A stretch of DNA of 64,000 nucleotides, taken from positions 62,001 through 126,000 of the forward strand of contig NZ_JABBYG020000004.1 of NCBI RefSeq assembly GCF_012935325.2, given 5' to 3'. Shown in pieces: positions 9,367 to 20,559 of the stretch; position 1 is the stretch's first letter, and each line of letters opens with the position of its first letter. Source of the DNA: Paenibacillus sp. PL91. GTDB lineage: Bacteria; Bacillota; Bacilli; Paenibacillales; Paenibacillaceae. The notes under the pieces were generated by a model that worked only from the letters and a program-made list of their open reading frames with translations, was not told where the DNA came from and ran no database searches. The position numbers were made by a program, and so were the translations under genes.

Positions 9367-9419
9367 TAAGTTAATTTATATAATCAATATCATTATAATT
9401 GAAGGGAATTGCATAGCGC

Positions 9420-10764
<1,345 letters not shown>

Positions 10765-10834
10765 CGTGCAGCGGCTGCTGCAAAAGTCTGATCTAATCTA
10801 AAGCAAGAACACAAGATGAATGGAATCAATTAAG

Positions 10835-10863
10835 GCAGCCGACGAGTTTGGCTGCTTTTTTTT
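10835..10863 (+). terminator. Terminator after the esterase gene
   Basis: GCAGCC (10835-10840), 9-base loop, GGCTGC (10850-10855), then a run of eight T. Confidence 0.85.
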
Positions 10864-10945
10864 GTAAAAAGTAAAGATTCGATAACATTATCAATAATTG
10901 CATCTTGATTTTTACGTGAATAATCAGGGAGAATAATAATTATTC

Positions 10946-12661
10946 ATGAATATTTCGTTGCCGAGAAATGGGGTTGTCATCGTGCGGAAGCGAATTGGGA
11001 GCAAGGCTGCAATAATGCTTGCCGTATCAATGTTAGTGCAGACACTGGCGGCATGCGAGGACCAGCGTCCAACTGATGAGCTGGATAAGAGGGGTGCGGA
11101 AGAAGCGATCTATTCGGACCCAGGCCTAGCCAAATATAATCCTCCGATAGAGATTTCGCTCGTACGGAATGTAAATGAAGATTTCACCGACTTGATCAGC
11201 AATTTTCCGGGAGAGACTCTCGAGGATAATCGTTGGGACCGGCTCTACGAGGATGTGCTGGGCATTCGGGTAAAGTACGAATGGACTGCCAAAGATGATC
11301 TCTATCATCAGAAATTAGGCTCGGCGTTGGCATCGGGCAACATTCCCGATATCGTAAGAGTGAATGCACAGCAACTTCGGCAGTTGGCCAACGAAGGATT
11401 AATTCAGAATTTGAGCGACGTGTATGAACACTATGCGGCACCGTTCACCAAGGACGTACTGAGCCAGGAAGGAACTGGACCGTTCGAAGCGGCAACTATA
11501 GACGGAAAGCTGATGGCCATTCCGGAAACATCGGCATCGATCGAAGGCGCCCAATTTTTGTGGATACGAACCGATTGGCTGGATCGGCTTAATCTTAAGC
11601 CTCCGAAGACGATAAATGACCTGCTCGCTATTTCGAAAGCGTTTACAGAAAACGATCCCGACGGGAACGGCAAGGATGACACGTATGGGCTGGCGCTGAC
11701 GCAATATTTGTGGGATCCCGTCATGGGTGCGTTAGACTTTATGGCGGGCTACGGAGCTTATCCGAATATTTGGCTCGAGGATGATACCGGCAAACTCGTG
11801 AATGGAGCTGTACAGCCTGAAGTGAAGCAGGCGCTCGCGGTGCTTCAGCGAATGTACCGCGACGGACAGATCGATCCGGAATTCGCTCTGAAGGACGGCC
11901 GCAAAGAAAAGGCGCTGATCGCTGAAGGGAAAATCGGCATCATGTACGGCGAACAATGGGGGTCCTTCGTTGTTCAATCGAGCTATGAGAAAGACTCAGA
12001 TGCGGATTGGCAGCCGTACCCGATTGTGTCGGCCACAGGTGAGCTGTCCAAGGTGCCGCTCCGATTTGCGACTACGCAATTTTTGGCCGTCAAGAAGGGC
12101 GTTCAGCATCCGGAAGCGATCGTAAAGATGATCAATTTGCATCTGGAGAAAAATTGGGGCGTTACGGCCGAATACGAAACGTACTATAGTACCCCATATC
12201 CGGCGTGGCAGCTCTCGCCCGTTACTCCCGCCCCTTTGCGCAAAAATTACGAGGCATTTCTCCAATTAGAGGAGTTCCGGATCACGGAAGACGAAGCCGT
12301 GCTCCATGATGAAGCCAAAGCGATTCAAAAAAACATCGATGCCTATCGGACTAGAAACGACATTACGGGATGGGGCTGGGAACGTACCTATGGCCCGAAG
12401 GGGGCGTACTCAATATTTAGAAAATACGAAAAAAACAATCAACTGTTATTCGAGAGCTTCGTAGGCGTTCCGACGGAAGCGATCATCGAGAAGCAATCGA
12501 TTTTGGACGAGTTGAAAAACAAAACGTTCATGAACATTATTCTCGGAAGACCTATCGAGGAATTTGACCGTTTCGTCGAGGAATGGCATCGACTGGGTGG
12601 GACGGAAATGACGAGCGAGGTCAACGATTGGCATGCGGAGAAGGGCCGAAAGACGCAGTAA
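10946..12661 (+). CDS. Extracellular solute-binding lipoprotein, LplA/YtcQ family
   Basis: Second large sugar-binding lipoprotein (about 571 aa). Signal peptide with lipobox TLAAC near residue 36; then a family-1-like binding fold with segments such as LASGNIPDIVRVNAQQLRQL and NDPDGNGKDDTYGLAL. No permease genes follow. The next genes are a YesM kinase and YesN regulator, so it may serve as a sugar sensor for that kinase or supply a permease pair elsewhere. The SD at ATG 10946 (AGGGAG) is about 14 bases away; GTG 10982 is an alternative start. The decayed permease tail at 18040-18163 suggests that a permease pair once lay near. Confidence 0.87.
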   Translation: MNISLPRNGVVIVRKRIGSKAAIMLAVSMLVQTLAACEDQRPTDELDKRGAEEAIYSDPGLAKYNPPIEISLVRNVNEDFTDLISNFPGETLEDNRWDRLYEDVLGIRVKYEWTAKDDLYHQKLGSALASGNIPDIVRVNAQQLRQLANEGLIQNLSDVYEHYAAPFTKDVLSQEGTGPFEAATIDGKLMAIPETSASIEGAQFLWIRTDWLDRLNLKPPKTINDLLAISKAFTENDPDGNGKDDTYGLALTQYLWDPVMGALDFMAGYGAYPNIWLEDDTGKLVNGAVQPEVKQALAVLQRMYRDGQIDPEFALKDGRKEKALIAEGKIGIMYGEQWGSFVVQSSYEKDSDADWQPYPIVSATGELSKVPLRFATTQFLAVKKGVQHPEAIVKMINLHLEKNWGVTAEYETYYSTPYPAWQLSPVTPAPLRKNYEAFLQLEEFRITEDEAVLHDEAKAIQKNIDAYRTRNDITGWGWERTYGPKGAYSIFRKYEKNNQLLFESFVGVPTEAIIEKQSILDELKNKTFMNIILGRPIEEFDRFVEEWHRLGGTEMTSEVNDWHAEKGRKTQ

Positions 12662-12731
12662 GCGTGAGCTTCGATCGCGATCCTCACGTATTCGCTCCAT
12701 GGACAAAGCTCTTTCGAGGGGTTGTGTAAGA

Positions 12732-14501
12732 TTGCTTAAAATACCGGTCAATTCCATGCGCCACGCCTTGTTTCTTAGGCTTGTCATCATGCATCTCGTA
12801 GTGATTTTGCCTATCATTATTCTTGGCGTTTATTTGTATAACTGGAGCTACACCAACGCGAGCCAGGACATTTCGAGGAACACCTTGGCGCAGCTCTCAT
12901 CGTATTTGGAAGACATGAACCGCGAGGTAGAATGGCTGGAGGTCCAGCAGTTCGATATGCTGCAGGAGGGAGAGCTTACGAAGGTCGCGGTAACATGGGA
13001 TATGATGGACAGCGTCGAGAAGAAGGAAAGCATGGATTATTTGATTCATCGGCTCACTTCCATTAGGAACAGCAGCGCTTATATGAAGGATATATACGTT
13101 CATATCCCCTCGATTGGCAAAACGCTATCGTTCGGCAATGCTGTTCACGATCTTGAACAAGGAAGGTATGACCAAATTCGGGCTTTGTCGGAAAGAAGCG
13201 GGGCAAAACGTCTGATCAGACAGGGCGATTCGCTTCATCTTAGCGCTTCCAAGTACGGTGGGAAGAAGGGAGAAGAGCCGCTTTACATCGTTCAGATCGA
13301 GCTTGATACGGCGAAGCTGAAGGAATCGCTAAACCAGCTGAGCGTTTATCCCGAGAGCGGCTCATTCCTTATCGCTGAAGATGCGGATTTCACCCTGCTC
13401 GGCAGCGATAAATCACCCCATATTCTGAACGAATATTTGCAAACGCTGCAGCTTTCGGAAGAACGTACGATGCAATTAAAAGCAGATGGACGAACCTACC
13501 ATATCGACAAAGCGAAATCGTCTGAATTGGGCCTTGCGGTCGTGACTTATTTGCCGGAGGAAACGGTGAAGAGGCCTCTTAACAAGTTCAATAAGTGGGC
13601 ATGGCTCTTCACGGCAACCTCGATTCTTGCGATCGTCGTCTACTCGCTCTCGACTTACCGGCTCGTTCATCGGCCGCTGCTGCTGCTTGTTCAGAGCTTC
13701 CGCAGAATGGAAGGCGGGACGCTGGATATCCAGATTGAACACGAGAATAAAGATGAATTCGGTTATTTGTACGATCGATTCAATCAGATGCTGAACAAAC
13801 TGCAGTTGCTGATTGACCAGGATTTCAAGCAGAAGCTCATGATGCAGAAGGCTGAGCTGAAGCAGCTGCAGTCCCAGATTAACCCTCACTTTCTATATAA
13901 CAGCTTCTTCATACTCAATTCGCTTGCCAAGACGGGCGATACGGAGCGTATCGAGCTGTTCACCAATATGCTCGGCGAATATTTTAGGTTCATTACGCGC
14001 AACGGGGAAGATAACGTCTACTTATCCGAAGAAATCAAGCATGCCAGGATGTATACCGAGATCCAGAAGCTTCGGTTCTCAAGACGCATCAGTGTGCAAT
14101 TCGACGAACTTCCGAAGGAAATGGAGCGTATTCGCGTACCAAGGCTTATTGTTCAACCGATCATCGAGAATGCATACGAGCATAGTCTCGAGAAAATGTC
14201 GGAGGAGGGTTTTCTTCGCGTCTCGTTCGAGAGGGATGAGTCGGATTGGTTGATCGTCGTCGAGGACAACGGAAGTCAGATTGACGACGCTGCCATTCAA
14301 ACGTTAAACGACCAAACGACGAACAACGGCGAAGCGCATGAAATGACAGGCATCATTAATATTCATCGCCGGATTATGCTGACGTACGGAGAAGGCAGCG
14401 GTTTATTTTTATCCAGAAGCAAGTTGAATGGCTTGCGAGTCGAAATACGGATAAATCCAAAGGAGGCGGATGGAGATGCACCGATTGTTGATCGTCGATG
14501 A
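12732..14501 (+). CDS. Sensor histidine kinase, YesM family
   Basis: Two-TM sensor kinase paired with the following YesN gene. TM1 is in the segment RLVIMHLVVILPIIILGVYL, then an extracellular domain, TM2 at WAWLFTATSILAIVVYSLS, HAMP (RPLLLLVQSFRRMEGGTLDI), H box QSQINPHFLYNSFFILNSLA and N box IIENAYEHS. The G box is weak: VVEDNGSQIDDA rather than DNGxGM. The frame is open from ATG 12633, overlapping the lipoprotein gene by 29 bp, but that start has no SD and yields an Arg-rich head. TTG 12732 has GAGGGG ten bases upstream and puts TM1 near the N-terminus. The exact start is uncertain. Confidence 0.88.
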   Translation: MLKIPVNSMRHALFLRLVIMHLVVILPIIILGVYLYNWSYTNASQDISRNTLAQLSSYLEDMNREVEWLEVQQFDMLQEGELTKVAVTWDMMDSVEKKESMDYLIHRLTSIRNSSAYMKDIYVHIPSIGKTLSFGNAVHDLEQGRYDQIRALSERSGAKRLIRQGDSLHLSASKYGGKKGEEPLYIVQIELDTAKLKESLNQLSVYPESGSFLIAEDADFTLLGSDKSPHILNEYLQTLQLSEERTMQLKADGRTYHIDKAKSSELGLAVVTYLPEETVKRPLNKFNKWAWLFTATSILAIVVYSLSTYRLVHRPLLLLVQSFRRMEGGTLDIQIEHENKDEFGYLYDRFNQMLNKLQLLIDQDFKQKLMMQKAELKQLQSQINPHFLYNSFFILNSLAKTGDTERIELFTNMLGEYFRFITRNGEDNVYLSEEIKHARMYTEIQKLRFSRRISVQFDELPKEMERIRVPRLIVQPIIENAYEHSLEKMSEEGFLRVSFERDESDWLIVVEDNGSQIDDAAIQTLNDQTTNNGEAHEMTGIINIHRRIMLTYGEGSGLFLSRSKLNGLRVEIRINPKEADGDAPIVDRR

Positions 14502-16107
14502 CGAGGAAATTATTACAGACGGCCTCTATGAAGTGTTAAGCAATCTCATGCCGGATCAATTGGACGTATGCAAAGCTTATTCGGCCAAGGAAGCGTTGAA
14601 TTGGATGGCACGAACGCGCATCGATATCGTCTTGACCGATATCGCAATGCCGGGTAAGAACGGTTTGGAATTGTCTGAAGAAATTTTGATGTATTGGCCG
14701 AGGTGCAAAGTTATTTTTCTTACCGGCCATAGCGAATTTGATTATGCCTACAGAGCTTTCCAGCTGCCGGACGTCCGTTATTTGCTCAAGACGGAAGGCT
14801 ATGCGAAAGTGACGGAGGCTATACGGGGCGCATTGCTCGACATTCAGCGCAGCAATCTCGAGAGCATGCTGCTGGAGCAATCACGCGAGCAGAAGTATGC
14901 CTATGAATTTATGGCGCAAGGGGATTACATGAGGCAGCTGCTGCAAGAGAGCGCCGCTCTCTGCGCAGAGCAAGGACGAGTCATCGAGGAATTTGGCCAT
15001 CTGAATATTGGTTTGAATCCGATGAATCCCGTAATGCTGGTGCTTGCTCGTCTATCGTACCCAACTGGGATGACGTATACGGAGAGAAACAAGCTCCTTG
15101 TTTCAGCGAGAACGGTATGGGATTCCTATCTGATGGATCACGCCGATAGTATTGGCATCGTTGATAGGCATGACGACCTGATGTGGTTTATTCAGCCGTC
15201 CAGAGAGGCAAGCGGGAAACAAAGCGGAGACTTTATCCGCTATATGGAGGGAGTGCTCGAGCTTGTCCAGGAAGCGTGCCTGACGTCTCTCGGATTAGAG
15301 ATTACGTTGACAATAAGCGGTGCAAGCTGCGATTGGATGGCAGTCACGCAGCAATATGAAAGGCTGCGCCAGCTGCAGCAGTTGAAGATCGGCGACGGCA
15401 TTTCCATGATTTTGCGGGATCGCGACGAGAACATGGACGGCTTCGGCGGTAAAGAAGCATTCGTACCGAGCCGCAAGGCGGAGATCATGGCAGCGCATTT
15501 GGAAGCGGGCCGAGCGGACGAGTTCCATGCGGATTGGGATCAGTTTTCGAGGGCTGCGCTGCAATATAACGAGCATGCGCAGCGATCGATTGAAGCGTAC
15601 TATTCCGTTGCCCTGATGCTTTATTCTTGCTTGAACCGTCTGGGACTCCAAAATCGCCTCGACGATCACGGGAAGCTGATGCGACTCGATTGTCATGCTT
15701 CTATGAAGGATGGATTTGCCTATTTGAAGCAAACGGCGGAAGCGATCTTCCGCTACAAGCAGAGCGACGAGCGGGATAGAACCTCGCAAGTGATCGACCG
15801 GATCAGCCAGTATATCGACGAGCATCTTAGCGAAGATTTATCCTTAGTACGACTGGCTGAAATTCATTACTTCAATCCTTCCTATCTATCGCGCTTCTTC
15901 AAACAGGAACGAGGCATTAATCTATCCGAATATATCGACACTTGCCGAGCCAGAAGGGCGAAAAAACTTCTGCGTGACAACGATCTGAAGGTCAGGGAGG
16001 TCGCCGTGTCGGTCGGGTATGAAGCGGCCCATTCGTTTACACGTTTCTTCAAGAAGGTAACAGGCATGACGCCCCAGGAGTACCGCGATTCTCTTAGCGT
16101 CATCTAA
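14476..16107 (+). CDS. Response regulator, YesN/AraC type
   Basis: Cognate regulator of the preceding kinase (543 aa). Receiver: LLIVDDEEII, phospho-acceptor in VLTDIAMPGKNGLEL, FLTGHSEFDYAYRAF; the usual KP motif is replaced by LLKTEGYAK. A long linker is followed by an AraC HTH pair (LSLVRLAEIHYFNPSYLSRFF and VGYEAAHSFTRFFKKVTGM). AAGGAGG is three bases from ATG 14470 but nine from ATG 14476, so 14476 is the start. The gene overlaps the kinase by 26 bp, implying translational coupling. Targets are probably the upstream lipoprotein and nearby xylan genes (inferred). Confidence 0.93.
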   Translation: MHRLLIVDDEEIITDGLYEVLSNLMPDQLDVCKAYSAKEALNWMARTRIDIVLTDIAMPGKNGLELSEEILMYWPRCKVIFLTGHSEFDYAYRAFQLPDVRYLLKTEGYAKVTEAIRGALLDIQRSNLESMLLEQSREQKYAYEFMAQGDYMRQLLQESAALCAEQGRVIEEFGHLNIGLNPMNPVMLVLARLSYPTGMTYTERNKLLVSARTVWDSYLMDHADSIGIVDRHDDLMWFIQPSREASGKQSGDFIRYMEGVLELVQEACLTSLGLEITLTISGASCDWMAVTQQYERLRQLQQLKIGDGISMILRDRDENMDGFGGKEAFVPSRKAEIMAAHLEAGRADEFHADWDQFSRAALQYNEHAQRSIEAYYSVALMLYSCLNRLGLQNRLDDHGKLMRLDCHASMKDGFAYLKQTAEAIFRYKQSDERDRTSQVIDRISQYIDEHLSEDLSLVRLAEIHYFNPSYLSRFFKQERGINLSEYIDTCRARRAKKLLRDNDLKVREVAVSVGYEAAHSFTRFFKKVTGMTPQEYRDSLSVI

Positions 16108-16118
16108 CATATTAATAA

Positions 16119-16160
16119 AGCGAAAGTATAAGCACGATACTTATACTTTCGCTTTTTTTT
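16119..16160 (+). terminator. Strong terminator after the kinase/regulator pair
   Basis: Perfect 14-bp stem AGCGAAAGTATAAG (16119-16132) with 16140-16153, 7-base loop, then T7. Confidence 0.95.
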
Positions 16161-16328
16161 ATTGTATTCTGCTCAGCCGCATAGATGCAAAAACTGGAAT
16201 TGTGGGGGTGAATACACAGAATTTGACAGATCGTGAACATACCGTGGAGACGATAAATTAATGTAACAGAGAGGGGGAGCGATTATGAGCATCGCAATAC
16301 GGAGAAAAAACATGTTGTCCGATGAAGA

Positions 16329-16376
16329 AAGCGGCGATCGTCTCCCTCGAGTTAGCAAGGGAGACGATCGCCGCTT
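16329..16376 (-). terminator. Terminator of the GH8 gene, perfect 19-bp stem
   Basis: The 19 bases at 16329-16347 are the exact reverse complement of 16358-16376, with a 10-base loop. On the minus strand it follows the GH8 stop by 22 bp and is trailed by TTTCTTC. Confidence 0.85.
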
Positions 16377-16398
16377 CTGTTTATTATCGCGCAGTCGA

Positions 16399-17541
16399 TT
16401 AATAAATGCGGTAATTGCCGCTTAATGCCAGCAGGCTGAAGAAGTACAGGCAATTGTCGTAATAACGCCGAACGCCGGTACGCAAGGGGGTGTTCCAGAA
16501 CAAATGGACAAAATGAGCGGCCTCCGGACCGTCCGCGGAAAGCGATGCCATCGCATTCGTCGCCAGAAGCCCGACCGGATGCAGCGAAGGTTCTTCGAAT
16601 GCCTTCCCGTCGATCGTGTAACGGCGATAATCGGATACGTCGATATCGCGGAAGAACGCTTGGATACGATTCGACTGTTCGACTTGCCACGGATCCTTGC
16701 GGAACCATTCATAATCAAGACCGATGTTCGCCGCAACGCGGTAAGCGTCACTGAAGAAATGCCGGTAGTCGCCGTGCGGCTGGGGTACGGCAGGCGTCCC
16801 GTCATAGTTCGCGTATTCGGGCGAGAGTCCCGTTACGGGATGGCAGGCGGTTTGCAAATAAGCGCGGCTTGCCGAGGCGGCTTCCCTCCAGAAGCGTCTA
16901 TCCTGCTCGTCCGCATGAAGCGCGAACAAGTCGTAGAAATGCGGCAGATGATAAGAAGGGTCGCTGAACGGCGATTCCGGTATGAACTTAATCAGCTTGG
17001 TAGCAGGATCCCACATCGGATCGCCTTCGCCGTTCTCTCCTTGATGCACGCATGCGCGCAAAATCGTCCTCGCTTGGTCGGAATAGTCGAACGGCTCCGG
17101 CCCGTCACCCCAGCGATTCGAGGCGAAGATCAGAGCCATGGCGAAAAACTCTTCCCCGTCCGGTGCCGGCCCCTGGGAGATGCGGGTACCGTCAGGCTTG
17201 CAGTGCCAAGCGAAATAGTGCTGGTAGCGGCCTTCCTTATGCTGCATGAACGTCTTCGCATAATTCCAGAGACGGTCGAATTCTCCCTTCTTGTTCATTT
17301 GCACGGCCATCATCATGCCGTAGGACATGCCTTCGGATCGAACGTCCGAATTGCCTGTATCTAGGAGATAACCTTTATCGTCACCCAAAGGATAATAGAT
17401 TCGCAAGTCAGCGTGGCCATAAAACAATTCGTCCCATGCCTGCTCGAGTCTGGCGTGTATTTCCTGTTCGGAATATCCGAGCTCCTTGAACAGATTCCTG
17501 TACTTGGCTGTGTGGAAAGCTCCTTTTTTCACTTCAGACAC
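16399..17541 (-). CDS. Reducing-end xylose-releasing exo-oligoxylanase, GH8
   Basis: Cytoplasmic GH8 enzyme (380 aa) that removes xylose from the reducing end of imported xylo-oligosaccharides (Rex family, EC 3.2.1.156). Family-diagnostic stretches are SDVRSEGMSYGMMMAVQMN with the general-acid Glu, PDGEEFFAMALIFASNRWG, and DYRHFFSDAYRVAANIGLD with the candidate base Asp. There is no signal peptide. TTG 17562 and ATG 17556 open the same frame, but GGAGG at 17550-17554 lies 8 nt from GTG 17541, giving MSEVKKGAFHT, so 17541 is the start. It is a single gene on the minus strand with its own terminator and a candidate cre upstream. Confidence 0.93.
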   Translation of the reverse strand: MSEVKKGAFHTAKYRNLFKELGYSEQEIHARLEQAWDELFYGHADLRIYYPLGDDKGYLLDTGNSDVRSEGMSYGMMMAVQMNKKGEFDRLWNYAKTFMQHKEGRYQHYFAWHCKPDGTRISQGPAPDGEEFFAMALIFASNRWGDGPEPFDYSDQARTILRACVHQGENGEGDPMWDPATKLIKFIPESPFSDPSYHLPHFYDLFALHADEQDRRFWREAASASRAYLQTACHPVTGLSPEYANYDGTPAVPQPHGDYRHFFSDAYRVAANIGLDYEWFRKDPWQVEQSNRIQAFFRDIDVSDYRRYTIDGKAFEEPSLHPVGLLATNAMASLSADGPEAAHFVHLFWNTPLRTGVRRYYDNCLYFFSLLALSGNYRIY

Positions 17542-17602
17542 GGTCGTAACCTCCATTGTCAATCATTTATGCCCATCATAGCATGTTCGTTAGTTAAGAA
17601 AT

Positions 17603-17616
17603 TAAAGCGTTTACTT
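17603..17616. promoter_or_regulatory. Candidate cre upstream of the GH8 gene
   Basis: TTAAAGCGTTTACT keeps the CG core and matches 12 of 14 cre positions; a second AGCGTTTCC half-like site follows about 20 bp on. It lies about 62 bp upstream of the GH8 start. Confidence 0.4.
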
Positions 17617-17663
17617 TGAAAACTATAGCGTTTCCGATTTTTCGAAGAGAGAGGGTTACCTGC

Positions 17664-17940
17664 ATGCATAGCGTAATCATTGTCGACGACGAAATATATT
17701 TTGGCAAAGGCTTTATAGGATTGGGAAGGAAACGGCTATCAAGTGATAGGCGAGGCTGACAACGGAGAGGACGGCGATGATCCGGGGTAAAAATTCCGAT
17801 TTGGTCATTCGGATGCCCGTTCTGGACGGTCTTTCCTTAATTCAGGCGGCAGATGAGGAGATGCTCGATACGGAATTTGTCATTGGGAATCCGCAGGTGC
17901 CGCAGCGGAGGATTGGATGGAGCATGAGACGGCATTTGGA
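17664..17940 (+). pseudogene. Decayed YesN-type response regulator receiver
   Basis: ATG 17664 begins HSVIIVDDEIYFGKGF, the start of a YesN receiver, followed after a frame change by GYQVIGEADNGEDGD and, further on, by SDARSGRSF, a scrambled DIRMPVLDG. Stops and frameshifts interrupt it and no HTH region remains. Confidence 0.75.
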
Positions 17941-18039
17941 TCTCGAACTTTCACGTACACGCTGATCGAGCTGAGCAATGTTCACCCATGGAGCGATAAG
18001 AAACAGCCATCGAAGGAAGAGCGGCGGGCAAGTATTCGG

Positions 18040-18163
18040 GATTCGGTGCGGCAGCTGGTCGGGCAACGAAGACGATCATCGCTTCCGTGCCGGTTATCAT
18101 TGTATATCCGGTCTTGCAAAAGTACTTTGTCAAGGCATGATAGTCGGCGGCGTCAAAGGCTGA
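18040..18163 (+). pseudogene. C-terminal remnant of a YtcP-type sugar permease
   Basis: Reading across a frameshift gives TIIASVPVIIVYPVLQKYFVK and then IVGGVKG, almost identical to the C-terminus of the permease at 1228-2148. A TGA interrupts the sequence. It probably marks a deleted importer between the response-regulator debris and the GH43 gene. Confidence 0.8.
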
Positions 18164-18189
18164 GTGTATAGTCCAACTGCAAATGACGC

Positions 18190-18220
18190 TGAGCTCAAGC
18201 ACCCCAGATGGGTGCCTGAG
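18190..18220 (+). terminator. Hairpin after the permease remnant
   Basis: AGCTCAAGCACCC pairs with GGGTGCCTGAGCT across a short loop, with one mismatch and no T-run. It may be the old operon terminator. Confidence 0.45.
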
Positions 18221-18326
18221 CTGTTGCTGCGCACTGAAACCTAGAACTTGACGGGTAATGACTAAGAGATAGGCAGGTTGTTCCTGGCTCTGGTTGACCT
18301 TACTATGTTCAGTAATAGGGAAAGAG

Positions 18327-20327
18327 GTGAGCCTGCTGACATATAGAAGGCGTATCGGGTTCGTCGCAGCGCTGGCCGCGGCTGCCGCGGCCATTTTTCT
18401 CATCTACCAATCGCAGGATGGCCTGAACGAATCAAAACCCAAGCCGACACCTGTTGCGTTGTCGGCTTATCTGAAGGAAGGGACGGTAGAGTTAAGCAAG
18501 AAGAAGGATACGACCTATGAAGTGAAATTATTGATGGACGACTTCCCAGATGGGGCAGAAGTTGTTCAAATTCGCGCGCTGCTGAACATTCCAGCCGCAT
18601 TCGAGGTTGATGCAATCGTTCCGAACCCGAGCAACATACCGGTGGCAGCCGTCGCGTTCCAGCCTGTAAAGGGTGGTATGGAACTTCGAATCGGCAATGA
18701 CGACGGCTCGGTAATTTCATTTGCCAACCTGGATGGCAGCAAAGAGCTGGCAACAATTACATTAAAACAAAAACGGGAGTTGATTGTGAGAATGAAAGAA
18801 GAGTTGAAAGTAAGCAGCCTGGAAATCGTGGAATCCGATCATAAAAGCAAGGCGTATGACGTTAGCGGAGCATCCTCCGCGATGAGCTATGAACCGCCCG
18901 CAAGCGCGATCGGCAAGCTTCCTCAGAACGGAAATCCGATCGTTTCGCATAAATTTGGCGCCGATCCTTACGCGATCGTCTACAATGACCGCGTCTATAT
19001 CTACAGCACATACGACGTGCTGGAGTACGACGAGGCCGGCGAAGTGAAGGATAACACATACGGGTCAATCAACCGGCTGTCTATCGTTTCCTCCTCGGAT
19101 TTGATGAACTGGACGGACCATGGCTTCATCGTAGTGGCTGGTCGAGAAGGCGAAGCGAAGTGGGCGACGCAATCCTGGGCGCCGGCAGCGGCTCATAAGG
19201 TGATTGACGGCAAGGACAAGTTCTTCCTGTACTTTGCAAATAACGCCAGCGGCATTGGCGTGCTAACGAGCGACAGCCCGACCGGACCTTGGATCGATCC
19301 AATCGGCAAGCCGCTTATTTCAAGATCGGCGCCGGCTGCAGAGGGCGTGACCTGGCTGTTCGATCCTGCTGTATTGGTCGATGACGACGGCAAGGCCTAT
19401 ATTTATTTCGGCGGAGGCGTTCCTGAGGGCAAGGATGAGAAGCCGGATACGGCGCGCGTTATGCAGCTTGGCGAAGATATGATCAGCGTTATCGGGGAAG
19501 CGGCCGTTATTCCAGCGCCGTTCATGTTCGAGGATGCCGGCATCAATAAAGTTGGCGGCACTTATTATTATACGTATTGCTCGAACTTCTACGGGGGTGC
19601 TCGTCCGGAGGGAAGTCCGCCGGCTGGCGAAATCGCCTACATGACGAGCGATCATCCGATGGGCCCGTGGGCGTACCAAGGAACGATTCTCAAAAATCCC
19701 GGCCACTTCTTCGGCGTTGGCGGCAATAATCACCATGCGATGTTCCAGTTCCATAGCGAGTGGTATATCGCCTATCATGCACAAACGTTGTCCAAGGCGA
19801 TGGGCGTTCCGAAAGGCTATCGTTCGACGCATCTGAACAAAGTAAGCTTCAGCGAGGACGGTGCAATTCAAGAAATCGAAGCCGACTTAAAGGGCGTTCC
19901 GCAGCTGAATAAGCTTAATCCATTCGTTCGCGTGGAGGCGGAGACGCTTGCATGGAGCGCGGGCATAGATGCGCTGCCGCTGCAGATGGACGATAGAGGA
20001 ACGGCAGTCGTAGAGGTTGCCATTGCAGGTATCCATAACGGCGATTGGACGGCGGTATCTTCAGTGGACTTTGGCGAGGGAGCTTCCACGTTCTCTGCGT
20101 CAGTAGCAGGAGGAAGCGACGATGCCGTCATCGAGCTTCGGCTAGACAGTCCGGATGGTGACCTGATTGGCTCGCTTGCCGTGCCGAAGGCATACGGCTC
20201 TGGAAGTTGGACTGAAGTGAAAACGGCGGTCGCAGGCGCCGAAGGCGTTCACGATCTGTACTTCGTGTTCAAAGGCAAGGACGATACGGAACTGTTCACA
20301 TTCAATGCCTGGCAGTTCGGCAAATAA
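18327..20327 (+). CDS. Secreted or anchored GH43 arabinoxylan hydrolase with C-terminal CBM6-like domain
   Basis: Extracellular five-bladed-propeller glycosidase (about 666 aa). The N-terminal hydrophobic segment IGFVAALAAAAAAIFLIYQ has no lipobox. A beta-rich domain (about 40-190) resembling cohesin/CBM-type folds follows, then GH43 from HKFGADPYAIVYNDRVYIYS with catalytic-type residues in GADPYAI, WLFDPAVLVDDDG and FMFEDAGINKV. A CBM6-like domain (RVEAETLAWSAGI to the end) completes it. Similarity is to GH43_29-type arabinoxylan arabinofuranohydrolases/xylosidases. Start is uncertain: TTG 18294 has no SD, GTG 18327 has a weak one, and AAAGAGGTGA (18321-18330) is best spaced for CTG 18336. 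Confidence 0.85.
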   Translation: MSLLTYRRRIGFVAALAAAAAAIFLIYQSQDGLNESKPKPTPVALSAYLKEGTVELSKKKDTTYEVKLLMDDFPDGAEVVQIRALLNIPAAFEVDAIVPNPSNIPVAAVAFQPVKGGMELRIGNDDGSVISFANLDGSKELATITLKQKRELIVRMKEELKVSSLEIVESDHKSKAYDVSGASSAMSYEPPASAIGKLPQNGNPIVSHKFGADPYAIVYNDRVYIYSTYDVLEYDEAGEVKDNTYGSINRLSIVSSSDLMNWTDHGFIVVAGREGEAKWATQSWAPAAAHKVIDGKDKFFLYFANNASGIGVLTSDSPTGPWIDPIGKPLISRSAPAAEGVTWLFDPAVLVDDDGKAYIYFGGGVPEGKDEKPDTARVMQLGEDMISVIGEAAVIPAPFMFEDAGINKVGGTYYYTYCSNFYGGARPEGSPPAGEIAYMTSDHPMGPWAYQGTILKNPGHFFGVGGNNHHAMFQFHSEWYIAYHAQTLSKAMGVPKGYRSTHLNKVSFSEDGAIQEIEADLKGVPQLNKLNPFVRVEAETLAWSAGIDALPLQMDDRGTAVVEVAIAGIHNGDWTAVSSVDFGEGASTFSASVAGGSDDAVIELRLDSPDGDLIGSLAVPKAYGSGSWTEVKTAVAGAEGVHDLYFVFKGKDDTELFTFNAWQFGK

Positions 20328-20347
20328 AGCAGCATATGTGATTTGAG

Positions 20348-20382
20348 CAGCGCCAGTCGGGTTATCCGGCTGGCGCTGTTCG
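20348..20382 (+). terminator. Terminator after GH43
   Basis: CAGCGCCAG (20348-20356) pairs with CTGGCGCTG (20370-20378), extended by CGG/CCG around a GTTAT loop, and is followed by TTCGTTT. Confidence 0.8.
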
Positions 20383-20498
20383 TTTCATTTCATGAAGTCC
20401 CGATCACGCCTCTGTGCAAGAGCTTATTTGATCTTACCCCACCAACCTATCTTTTATAGGGTGAACGAACAAGAAACGAACAGGTACTTCTCCAGAAA

Positions 20499-20512
20499 TG
20501 AAAACGTTAAAA
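20499..20512. promoter_or_regulatory. Candidate cre ahead of the ABC export operon
   Basis: TGAAAACGTTAAAA matches 13 of 14 cre positions (A instead of C at 13), 48 bp before the first ATPase gene. If real, it places the exporter under catabolite control with the xylan genes. Confidence 0.4.
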
Positions 20513-20559
20513 TGAATAGTGATCAATAATGAAATCTAGAAAAAACGAGGAGGTTAGCG